Below, piece by piece: positions 17,291 to 23,911 of a stretch of DNA of 64,000 nucleotides. The notes below the pieces were generated by a model. It had not been told where the DNA came from and searched no databases. It saw only the letters and a program-made list of their open reading frames with translations. Numbering within the stretch: the stretch's first letter is position 1; each line of letters starts with the position of its first letter. The position numbers were made by a program, and so were the translations under genes. Source of the stretch: Actinobacteria bacterium IMCC26207 (GTDB lineage: Bacteria; Actinomycetota; Acidimicrobiia; Acidimicrobiales; Microtrichaceae); contig LCZK01000009.1 of assembly GCA_001025035.1 (NCBI GenBank), positions 248,001 to 312,000 of the forward strand, in the 5' to 3' direction.

Positions 17291-17422
17291 GTCTGAACAC
17301 AACAGCGCAGAGTGAACTCGAAGTACACGTCGACACTCGAACATTTTGCCCTTTCTGTGTGTGCATAGCAATCACCGTACCAGCTTCGGCCAGAACATCA
17401 CTGATTAGTAACGGAGAATACC

Positions 17423-18250
17423 ATGAGTTACCCATCGAGACGCACAGAGCAGGCCCGTAGGAATTCGAAGAAAGAGCCTAAGAAACAGGTCGAAACAGTG
17501 GCCAAGGTCAAGTCGAAGCCCACCGAATCCGAGTCAACTGAAGTTGCCGTTTGGGAACCTTCAGATGATCTGCTGCCAAGCAATTCCTCTCAACAGGGTC
17601 TCAGCCAAGCAGCTCTCAGCCAACCAGCTCTCAGCGAAGCAGCTCTCAGCCAACCAAGTTTTCGCGAACTAGGGCTCAGCCACCTAACAGCACAGGACCT
17701 TGAGAACCTTAGAATCTTATCTGATCGCTTTGGAGCCGTAGCAAATGATGTGGCGACTGGCCGGGCTGAAGCAGGGGCTGCACCGCAGTTCAACGCCGAA
17801 ATCGCTGCAGGGTTGTATTCCGGCGACTCCAACTGGCGATACCTCTACTACTCGGTGCTCCTAGTAAACCCGGACCCCCGAGCACGACTAGCGCTTGCCC
17901 GCACCGGGCCGCTCGGCATTCTTCGAGCGCTGGTCTATGACCCAGACCCAACGGTTCGCTATGCAATCTTAGAAAACCCATTGATCGTTGATGCAGACAT
18001 TCAAGCCGCACTCGCTGCCGACCCTGAAGAAGCAATCGTTCTGGGCTTGTTAGCGACAGTCTCCTCGAGCCGCCGGATCTCACAAGCGATCCTCAAAGGT
18101 CCCCATGTCCTAGCGAGGCAACAGCTCGCATCAAAGCGAGTGAGCTTCACCACGTTGAAGGCACTGGCCATTGACGCAGACCCACTCACCCGCGTTACCG
18201 CCAAGAAGCAACTAGCCGGCCGCCGCCAACTCAACCCCGGAGGAAAATAA
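17423..18250 (+). CDS. LRV/HEAT-like repeat protein of unknown function
   Basis: A 275-residue cytoplasmic protein I cannot assign to a named family. The N-terminal 45 residues are basic and Lys/Arg/Glu-rich; then come four five-residue repeats (LSQAA, LSQPA, LSEAA, LSQPS) coded by 15-bp units. From about residue 135 the sequence reads like alpha-helical leucine-rich-variant or HEAT repeats: VNPDPRARLALARTG, DPDPTVRYAILENP, AADPEEAIVLGLLA, DADPLTRVTAKKQLAG. Such repeats usually bind proteins or nucleic acid. It is the first gene behind the strong promoter and its stop overlaps the next start (TAATG), so the two products are probably made together. Confidence 0.75.
   Translation: MSYPSRRTEQARRNSKKEPKKQVETVAKVKSKPTESESTEVAVWEPSDDLLPSNSSQQGLSQAALSQPALSEAALSQPSFRELGLSHLTAQDLENLRILSDRFGAVANDVATGRAEAGAAPQFNAEIAAGLYSGDSNWRYLYYSVLLVNPDPRARLALARTGPLGILRALVYDPDPTVRYAILENPLIVDADIQAALAADPEEAIVLGLLATVSSSRRISQAILKGPHVLARQQLASKRVSFTTLKALAIDADPLTRVTAKKQLAGRRQLNPGGK
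17600..17659. repeat. Four 15-bp tandem units in the 17423 gene
   Basis: Units at 17600, 17615, 17630 and 17645 follow CTCAGCCAAGCAGCT with alternating AGC/ACC positions (units 1 and 3 alike, 2 and 4 alike), suggesting that a 30-bp pair was duplicated after the first duplication. Confidence 0.85.
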
Positions 18251-19011
18251 TGACGACAACCGAACACAATCCCCAGCACAGCCCGCAGCACAACCCACAG
18301 CACAACCCACGGCACAGCCAACAGGACTGGACCAGCCAAGTGCTGGTTTGGTTTGGCACAGATGCGGCAGCGCGGTTCTGCCAGCAGCTCGCTAGTCGCG
18401 ACTCCGATATCGAGGGCGCAGAGATTCTGAGCACGGCGTTCCTAGCGGTCAGCAACCGGGCTCAGCCTTTGCACCTGCCGCTGTCGAGTGGCCACCAGGT
18501 CAAGACCGAAGAGCAGTGGACCTTGGAACTCGGAAGAACGCAGCTTTCATTTGCACGCAAAACTCTCGGGCGCCACAAGCAACATGACAGACAACTGCGC
18601 GACCGTCTACGGGACCAGGGTCCCATCAGGATCGATTTCGGAGCCGGCTGTACTCGGACCGAATCCGACGCGGCCGATGTCGCCTTTGGTGGAGGAATGT
18701 GGGATATCTACCTTGAACTTCACGCACACCTTGCAACTACTACCAGCCGCACTCAGTCCGAGGCACTATCGGCCGCTATCACGTTGTGCACATTAATTGT
18801 GAATGAGGGCGACTCATCGAACCCCGATGTAGACCCCAGCAACTTTGAGCGGCAGTGGCAACACGATGTGCGTGCTGCGGCCTTCGCTGCCCGGCCAGCG
18901 CTGTACTGCGAGAGTCCCCTACCCGCAGCAACCCGCCAAGCAATCCGTCAGATTATGAATCGCGCTCGAAACATCTTGCGTGACGCATTCGCAACACAGG
19001 CGGTCAGATGA
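18250..19011 (+). CDS. Unrecognised protein with His/Gln/Pro repeat tail, coupled to the 17423 gene
   Basis: A 253-residue soluble protein without a family I know. Residues 5-22 are four NPQH-type repeats (His, Gln, Pro, Asn) coded by 12-bp units. The rest seems globular and mixed alpha: DWTSQVLVWFGTDAAARFCQQLASRD, a basic stretch LGRHKQHDRQLRDRLRDQG, an acidic-aromatic FGGGMWDIYLELHAHLA, and a C-terminal helix QAIRQIMNRARNILRD. The start overlaps the stop of the 17423 gene by one base, and its own stop overlaps the ATG of a 27-codon frame (ATGA). Its position with the repeat protein opposite a DNA methyltransferase suggests a shared system, but no catalytic motif is visible. Confidence 0.75.
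   Translation: MTTTEHNPQHSPQHNPQHNPRHSQQDWTSQVLVWFGTDAAARFCQQLASRDSDIEGAEILSTAFLAVSNRAQPLHLPLSSGHQVKTEEQWTLELGRTQLSFARKTLGRHKQHDRQLRDRLRDQGPIRIDFGAGCTRTESDAADVAFGGGMWDIYLELHAHLATTTSRTQSEALSAAITLCTLIVNEGDSSNPDVDPSNFERQWQHDVRAAAFAARPALYCESPLPAATRQAIRQIMNRARNILRDAFATQAVR
18268..18315. repeat. Four 12-bp tandem units in the 18250 gene
   Basis: Units at 18268, 18280, 18292 and 18304 of the pattern AACCCACAGCAC encode repeated Asn-Pro-Gln-His, in frame and near the N-terminus. Confidence 0.85.
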
Positions 19012-19091
19012 ACAACAACCCGGCAAACCCAACCAATAGACGCCCACAGATGAGGTTTTGGTTTCAGTTTCTACCGAGAAGCTGCTGGTAA
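19008..19091 (+). CDS. Possible 27-residue peptide gene, ATGA-coupled
   Basis: The ATG at 19008 overlaps the TGA of the preceding gene (ATGA), the usual sign of translational coupling. The peptide has an Asn/Pro-rich, basic first half (NNNPANPTNRRPQ) and an aromatic, hydrophobic second half (MRFWFQFLPRSCW). There is no independent ribosome site. A frame this short can arise by chance, and the only support is the overlap and composition. The next gene starts 34 bases after its stop. Confidence 0.3.
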   Translation: MNNNPANPTNRRPQMRFWFQFLPRSCW

Positions 19092-19124
19092 TCGCAGGCA
19101 TCGAGCGCAACGGAAGGTCTAGCA

Positions 19125-19721
19125 ATGACAACTACATCTAGTTACAAGAGGGTAGCTGCAGGAGCAGCTACCGCAGAATTTCTGAACGACTTTACGATTA
19201 GGAGGGATGCCGCTTATCTCATCCACTATGGGGTGCCAATAGATGAAGTGGCGGCACGCCTAACTCGCCATCAGAGGTATGTTCGTAACTGGGGAATGGT
19301 CTCCTTCTGGATATGGTTCTACGCCGCAATAGCCATTGCAGACGGCTGCAACTTACTCATTCAGTGGTCAGGCATGTTCCTTATTCGTGGTGAGATCAAC
19401 CCCCTCAAGCTATGGGGAGGAGTCATCTGCCTAGCCCTTGGAGTATCTCTCTTCTACGGCACTGCGTTGACTCTTGTGTGGGCTTGGCGACGAGCCTGCG
19501 CTGGGATACCGCATGTTGACGCCCGCAGTAAATGGCGGATCTATCACGACAAGGACCGTGGCATGAAAGGGATCGTTGACGAGGACCCTGCTGACGCTCT
19601 AAGGAAGCTACTGGTCTGGTCTATAACGATTATCCTTGGATCTGCCTACTGCTACATGATTGCAGCTGGGTCCTTCACCGGTATCTGGTATGTGCTCCGT
19701 GAAGCTGGGCTAATCCGATGA
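19125..19721 (+). CDS. Membrane protein of unknown function (three to four helices)
   Basis: A 198-residue membrane protein. After a 50-residue cytoplasmic N-terminus there are hydrophobic helices at about 57-80 (MVSFWIWFYAAIAIADGCNLLI), 95-118 (LWGGVICLALGVSLFYGTALTLVW) and 168-190 (LLVWSITIILGSAYCYMIAAG). A hydrophilic, charged loop (RIYHDKDRGMKGIVDEDPADALRK) lies between the last two. A ribosome site GGAAGG precedes the ATG. Its stop overlaps the next ATG by four bases (19718-19721). No family is recognised. As the only membrane protein in the cassette it could anchor the others or act as an effector; both are inference. Confidence 0.7.
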   Translation: MTTTSSYKRVAAGAATAEFLNDFTIRRDAAYLIHYGVPIDEVAARLTRHQRYVRNWGMVSFWIWFYAAIAIADGCNLLIQWSGMFLIRGEINPLKLWGGVICLALGVSLFYGTALTLVWAWRRACAGIPHVDARSKWRIYHDKDRGMKGIVDEDPADALRKLLVWSITIILGSAYCYMIAAGSFTGIWYVLREAGLIR

Positions 19722-19915
19722 GCGATACACCGGAGATCGTCAACCAGATCGAGTCATCACTCCTGCAGGGTGCCCTCACAGGGTTCCTTGCAGGCGCTAC
19801 CTCGGTCACCGAGATGGGCATCCTCGCTGTAGCTGACCTACACCGTCAGCGCAGGATTCAGGAGGTTGTAGCCAAGATAGCTGCAGAGCAGGGCTTGGAG
19901 CTTCAGGACAAATAA
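19718..19915 (+). CDS. Small unrecognised protein coupled to the 19125 membrane protein
   Basis: A 65-residue product whose ATG overlaps the upstream TGA (ATGA), so it is probably translated by coupling. The middle (GALTGFLAGATSVTEMGILAVADL) is moderately hydrophobic and Gly/Ala-rich, which could be a short membrane-associated helix pair; the last 25 residues are an amphipathic charged helix (HRQRRIQEVVAKIAAEQGLELQDK). No family is recognised. The TAA is the end of the recognisable operon; the next possible promoter element, TTGACA, starts two bases after its stop codon. Confidence 0.6.
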   Translation: MSDTPEIVNQIESSLLQGALTGFLAGATSVTEMGILAVADLHRQRRIQEVVAKIAAEQGLELQDK

Positions 19916-19916
19916 C

Positions 19917-19922
19917 TTGACA
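19917..19922 (+). promoter_or_regulatory. Isolated consensus -35 element upstream of the 19987 gene
   Basis: TTGACA occurs just after the stop of the 19718 gene. At 17-18 bases downstream only GATTTA/ATTTAC is found, a poor -10, so this may be a regulated promoter or chance. It is recorded because the following gene has its own strong ribosome site. Confidence 0.25.
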
Positions 19923-19986
19923 TCAAGGGTTTACTAGCGGATTTACCCCGAGCACCGTGTTCCGGGGGATGAATAAGGAGTACAAC

Positions 19987-20289
19987 GTGGATAATATCGA
20001 TGAACTACATGTTGGGCGGGGTGCCAACCTGATCAACGCTAATTTGTCAGCTACAACATGCGACCGTGCAGTCTGCAACGGGTCCTCGTTGCCGATTTGC
20101 ATACCGGCAGACCCCAACCTTGCTTGGGTCGGTGCTTTTATTGGCGGCTGCCTGGTGGCCTTGGCACCGCTCGAAATCAAGGGGGAATCAGCCGTTGCAG
20201 ACCTGCTCTTGCCCAAGCCCTTCATCGGCTTTGGAGACGTGCAAATTCGAGCAGGAGCGAACCCTGCCGAACTCGCCTTGCAGGGTTGA
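19987..20289 (+). CDS. Small hypothetical protein (100 residues)
   Basis: The start is placed at GTG 19987, because AAGGAG (19975-19980) lies six bases upstream; the longer frame to 19957 has no ribosome site. The protein starts acidic (MDNIDELHVGRGANLINANLS), has three cysteines within a short Thr/Cys stretch (TTCDRAVCNG, PICIP), then a hydrophobic Gly-rich stretch (LAWVGAFIGGCLVALAPLEI) that could be one membrane helix, and a Leu/Pro-rich tail. I recognise no family. It converges with the lipoprotein gene, the stop codons being two bases apart. Confidence 0.55.
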   Translation: MDNIDELHVGRGANLINANLSATTCDRAVCNGSSLPICIPADPNLAWVGAFIGGCLVALAPLEIKGESAVADLLLPKPFIGFGDVQIRAGANPAELALQG

Positions 20290-20291
20290 AC

Positions 20292-21497
20292 TCAGAGTCC
20301 GCAACCAGCAGATCCGCCTGATTCAAAGGTGGCAGTGGTGCAGGTGGCTTCGAGTGGCGCAAACTCGCCCATGGTGGTGGTGGCAAGGGACCCAGGGCTG
20401 ACCGAGAACGCACTTTGGGTAAAGCTCGTCGCGGGCAACATATTGCGGAACAGCAACAGCAGGTCCACCGACCTGCTGCCCCAGTCAAGCCAGGCAACGC
20501 CATTGGCCTGGGTCGCATTCGCAGGGCGATCAGCTGGAGTTGAGACCACAATCGTGTAGTACCCAGACTCGTCTAGGGGCACCTCATGATCAAACACGCA
20601 GTCGGTGACCGGGTATGGCTTGATGTACTCATTGGCACACAGTGACCAGTACCGAAGCTGCGAAGGAGTAGCTGCTGACTGACCCGCTTGGGTGTCCGGA
20701 GTGGTTGGCGCTTTGCCGTGGACCACGAGCACCGTTCCAGCCTGATAGCGAGAAATCGAGGACAGATAGGTGTTGTCTGGATTGGGATACAGACTCGATG
20801 TGCTGCTGGGACGCTTGAAGGCAACAGGATTGCTCGGCGGATCATCTGTAGCCGGGCCAAAAAGGCTCACCAGTTGTGCAGCATTGGGATCTGCAGCCTG
20901 AACTGCACAGGTGGCGATTGGGGTCGCTCCTCCCCCGGCAGTCAATACGGTCATCTCGGGCAAGGGCGAACCGAATGCCTGCTCGCCGCCACCTGCCGGA
21001 AGCGGATTTGTGGGCACGTACACCCGCATCATGACCGAGCCAAGACTCGCGGCAGACATCTGATTGGTGAGCTGCCCAGATCCAGCGAAAATGTCTGGGC
21101 TGATGTTGACTGTCCATCGTCGCTGCAGCGGGTCTTGCGAGGCAGTCTCATCCACAAACGGGTTCTTGCTTCCGGGGTCTGGATTGATCTTGACGTCGGC
21201 CAAGCTGTCTACAACATCGCCCTTTATGTCGTACGTGATGAGCGACATGTAGCGCGCCTCTGCGTAGGTGCCTTTCAGAATCAGGCGTTGGCCGGGCAGC
21301 AGCGTGTACTTGGTGGTGAAGTAAGTAGCCCCAGAGTCTGGGTAGGCGACGTTGACGACCTCTTTGCCGCCTTTGATGGGCCAACCACAGGTAATCCCCG
21401 CGGTTGGTTGCGGCGCACACGCCCCGAGTCCAACCGAGATCAGGGCCAAAATGCAGACCCCAAAGCCAACACGCAATGTGTTCGAACGAAGATTCAT
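20292..21497 (-). CDS. Large secreted lipoprotein, function unknown
   Basis: A 401-residue lipoprotein from ATG 21497, chosen over the longer frame to 21524 because GGGGGA lies just upstream and it gives a compact signal peptide (hydrophobic core FGVCILALISVGL, lipobox LGAC). The mature part begins CAPQPTAGITCGW and has a block reminiscent of DUF1254/DUF1214-type beta domains (LLPGQRLILKGTYAEARYMSLITYD, KINPDPGSKNPF), then a domain rich in Pro, Thr and Gly with four to six cysteines, possibly disulfide-bonded. A C-terminal hydrophobic stretch is short. It should sit outside the membrane. The assignment to any enzyme class is not supported. Confidence 0.75.
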   Translation of the reverse strand: MNLRSNTLRVGFGVCILALISVGLGACAPQPTAGITCGWPIKGGKEVVNVAYPDSGATYFTTKYTLLPGQRLILKGTYAEARYMSLITYDIKGDVVDSLADVKINPDPGSKNPFVDETASQDPLQRRWTVNISPDIFAGSGQLTNQMSAASLGSVMMRVYVPTNPLPAGGGEQAFGSPLPEMTVLTAGGGATPIATCAVQAADPNAAQLVSLFGPATDDPPSNPVAFKRPSSTSSLYPNPDNTYLSSISRYQAGTVLVVHGKAPTTPDTQAGQSAATPSQLRYWSLCANEYIKPYPVTDCVFDHEVPLDESGYYTIVVSTPADRPANATQANGVAWLDWGSRSVDLLLLFRNMLPATSFTQSAFSVSPGSLATTTMGEFAPLEATCTTATFESGGSAGCGL

Positions 21498-21647
21498 TTG
21501 TATTCCCCCAACATCAGCAGCCACCGATTTCGCCTAACGGAGAAAGCTTAGTTTCAGAGAGCATTTTGTCAATGGCAGTGCAAATACTTATCGAGTGGCC
21601 CAAACTTTTGGGCCTGAGAAACGGTCTGCCGCAGTTCGGCCGGGGCG

Positions 21648-23210
21648 TCACAGGACTCGGTTCTGGGCGACGACCTCTCCAAACCAGTCGTAGCTCTCTT
21701 TCGGCGTGCGCTTTTGGGTGTCGAAATCCACGTAGGTGATTCCAAAGCGTTCCACGTAACCATTCGCCCACTCAAAGTTGTCCATAAAACTCCAGACAAA
21801 GAACCCTTCGAGCGGATACCCCTCTTCGATTGCGCGGTGGGCACTTTTTAGGGTCTCGCGCAGGTACATCACACGTCCCGTATCCATAACTTCCCCATCA
21901 GCATCGATCGCGTCGGGCTGCGATGCACCGCTCTCGGTGACCACGATCTTCAGGTCATCCCTCCCCAGCGACTCCGTAAACATCCGGACCCCCCAATAAA
22001 CCGTGTCGGGAGCGAACTTCAACCACGAGGATTGATACGTGGGGTAGCCCTCCGGGAAGGGCAACTCCTCGGCCCCGATGTTGTTCTCGGCTGCACGCAC
22101 GTATGAGGCTGAGTAGGTGTTGAATCCAAACCCGTCGATCGGGGTGGAGATGATTTCCATGTCCCCTGCGCGGATTTTCGGAGCGCTAGCGCCCAGATTC
22201 TCTAAAAAGATCGGGTCGTATTCCCCGGTCAGAATGGGCACGATAATCCCGCCATTGGGCGACATGCTGCGGAAGGCTTTTGCCGTGGCCTCAATGTCTT
22301 CTGCAGTCTCGGTCAACGGCACGTAGGTCACTGAATCCTCGACCAAGGTGACCGTGGACCCTCGACTCGCCGAAGCCCGCACTGCTTGCACACCCATACC
22401 CTGGGCGAGCAGAGCGTTATGCGAGGTCTGCCAGAAGGCTTGCTCCGAAGCCAACTCAATGCCGGGGGCAAAAGGCGGGGCACCATCGAAGGGCCCTCCG
22501 GGGTAGGTATAGGCAGTGTGGACAAACGAACGGATCTCGTTGGTGGTGTACCAATGCTTCACGCGGTCGCCGAGGCGGTCAACGGTCGCGGTGCAGTAGT
22601 CGGCGAAGTCACCGGCAATCTCTCTGCTTTCCCAACCGCGGTACTTGTCCTGCAGTGCCTGCGGAGTATCCCAGTGAAACAACGTTGCGTGTGCGGTGAT
22701 GCCGTGGGCCTCTAACTCATCAAGCAGCCGCTTGTAGAAGTCCACACCCTGTTCGTTGACCTTGCCGCGCCCGCCAGGGATGATCCTCGGCCAGGCGATC
22801 GACAGCCGATAGTGCTTGACCCCGAGCGCAGCAATCAGTGCGACATCGCTCGGATACAAGTTGTAGTGATCACATGCGACATCGCCGGTTGCGTCCCCCA
22901 AGACCTTGCCGGGGATTCTGCAGAAGGTGTCCCAAACACTCGGCTTGCGACCAGCAACGTTGTAGGCGCCCTCGATTTGATAGGCCGAGGTCCCAACTCC
23001 CCAGGTGAACCCTTGCGGGAACTCCTGCAAGGGGGCAGCAAACTCGTTGGAGTCACTGCAACCCACCAGAGCGGTGCTCGCTGCAGCCGTAACTCCCAAG
23101 AGCCCTGCAGCCAGAAGAAACTCCCGGCGACTCGGACCAACAGGGCCACTCTGGGTTGAGTGGTGTTCACTCATGCTCCCTTGAGGCGGATCAGGGCGCA
23201 TAAAAGGCAT
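21648..23210 (-). CDS. GH1 family beta-glucosidase-like enzyme, Tat-exported lipoprotein
   Basis: A 520-residue glycoside hydrolase family 1 protein. The N-terminus has a twin-arginine signal (SRREFLLAAGLLGV) ending in a lipobox (ALVGC), so it is exported folded and lipid-anchored. The GH1 barrel is complete: FPQGFTWGVGTSAYQIEGA, YRLSIAWPRIIP, LFHWDTPQALQ, acid/base Glu in TTNEIRS, nucleophile Glu in VVTESGAS, and WSFMDNFEWANGY for the aglycone site. The common TxNEP and TENG motifs are here TTNEI and TESG, small departures next to both catalytic residues. Start codon is uncertain among residues 1, 4 and 13 of this frame; the last lies right behind AAGGGAG. It likely trims external beta-glycosides. 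Confidence 0.92.
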   Translation of the reverse strand: MPFMRPDPPQGSMSEHHSTQSGPVGPSRREFLLAAGLLGVTAAASTALVGCSDSNEFAAPLQEFPQGFTWGVGTSAYQIEGAYNVAGRKPSVWDTFCRIPGKVLGDATGDVACDHYNLYPSDVALIAALGVKHYRLSIAWPRIIPGGRGKVNEQGVDFYKRLLDELEAHGITAHATLFHWDTPQALQDKYRGWESREIAGDFADYCTATVDRLGDRVKHWYTTNEIRSFVHTAYTYPGGPFDGAPPFAPGIELASEQAFWQTSHNALLAQGMGVQAVRASASRGSTVTLVEDSVTYVPLTETAEDIEATAKAFRSMSPNGGIIVPILTGEYDPIFLENLGASAPKIRAGDMEIISTPIDGFGFNTYSASYVRAAENNIGAEELPFPEGYPTYQSSWLKFAPDTVYWGVRMFTESLGRDDLKIVVTESGASQPDAIDADGEVMDTGRVMYLRETLKSAHRAIEEGYPLEGFFVWSFMDNFEWANGYVERFGITYVDFDTQKRTPKESYDWFGEVVAQNRVL

Positions 23211-23318
23211 TCGCCATTCTTATCGGCTCATCGCTCGCCGCCACAAACAGCCCTGCTCAGGGGGTGACTCATCGCGAGGCGCGGAGTAGCGGGATCCACC
23301 GCCGCCTACCATTTAGAG

Positions 23319-23855
23319 ATGCCCGACAGGTTCCGCGGCGACAAGGTCACCTATGAAATCAGCGACTGCATCCTTGGAAAGGTGTTGGTTGCACAAACCA
23401 GCACGGGGCTGTGCACCGTCCTGTTTGGCGATTCGGAACAGGAGCTCGTTGACGAGTTGCGCAGCCGATCGGCGGGAGCCGAGCTTCAAGCAGGCCAAAC
23501 AGGTTCCGGCCCGACAGGCTCAGGCCAGACTGCAACCGCGTCAGTAGTGCAACTGATCCGCAAACCGAACGAGGCCGTGCGCGTACCACTCGACATTCGC
23601 GGCACGGAATTTCAGCAGAAGGTGTGGCAGCAACTCCGTGTGATCCCCTGCGGTAGCACCATGGGCTACTCGCAGGTTGCCGTAGCGATCGGCCATCCAA
23701 CTGCGGCGCGTGCAGTAGCTGGGGCGTGTGCGGCCAACCCGATCGCAGTCGTCATCCCGTGTCACCGAGTGATCGCAGCCGATGGCGGCCTAGGTGGCTA
23801 CCGCTGGGGAATAAAACGCAAACTGCGACTACTTCAAAGCGAACAGTCTGTTTGA
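23319..23855 (+). CDS. ogt: Methylated-DNA-protein-cysteine methyltransferase (MGMT/Ogt)
   Basis: A 178-residue DNA repair protein that removes alkyl groups from O6-alkylguanine onto its own cysteine. The signature IPCHRVIAADG carries the acceptor Cys; the helix-turn-helix segment FQQKVWQQLRVIPCGSTMGYSQVA and the arginine finger in HPTAARAVAGACAANP are in place, and GLGGYRWGIKRK follows. The N-terminal domain is present, so this is an Ogt/AdaB type of normal length. Between the domains a Gly/Ser/Thr stretch (TGSGPTGSG) is coded by about two 15-bp repeats. It runs alone on the plus strand, convergent with the large lipoprotein gene. Confidence 0.93.
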   Translation: MPDRFRGDKVTYEISDCILGKVLVAQTSTGLCTVLFGDSEQELVDELRSRSAGAELQAGQTGSGPTGSGQTATASVVQLIRKPNEAVRVPLDIRGTEFQQKVWQQLRVIPCGSTMGYSQVAVAIGHPTAARAVAGACAANPIAVVIPCHRVIAADGGLGGYRWGIKRKLRLLQSEQSV

Positions 23856-23911
23856 GACCATCCGCTTGAAGCAGTCGCAGCTGAGAGCCAGCGCTACTCA
23901 GGACTCGGAAC

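Noticed and set aside
17423-19915. A prophage or insertion element
   Set aside because: No integrase, transposase, terminal repeats or structural phage genes are seen; only unrecognised genes behind one promoter.
20688-21551. Plus-strand 287-codon frame
   Set aside because: Antisense to the lipoprotein at 20292-21497; Cys/Arg/His-rich with no domain.
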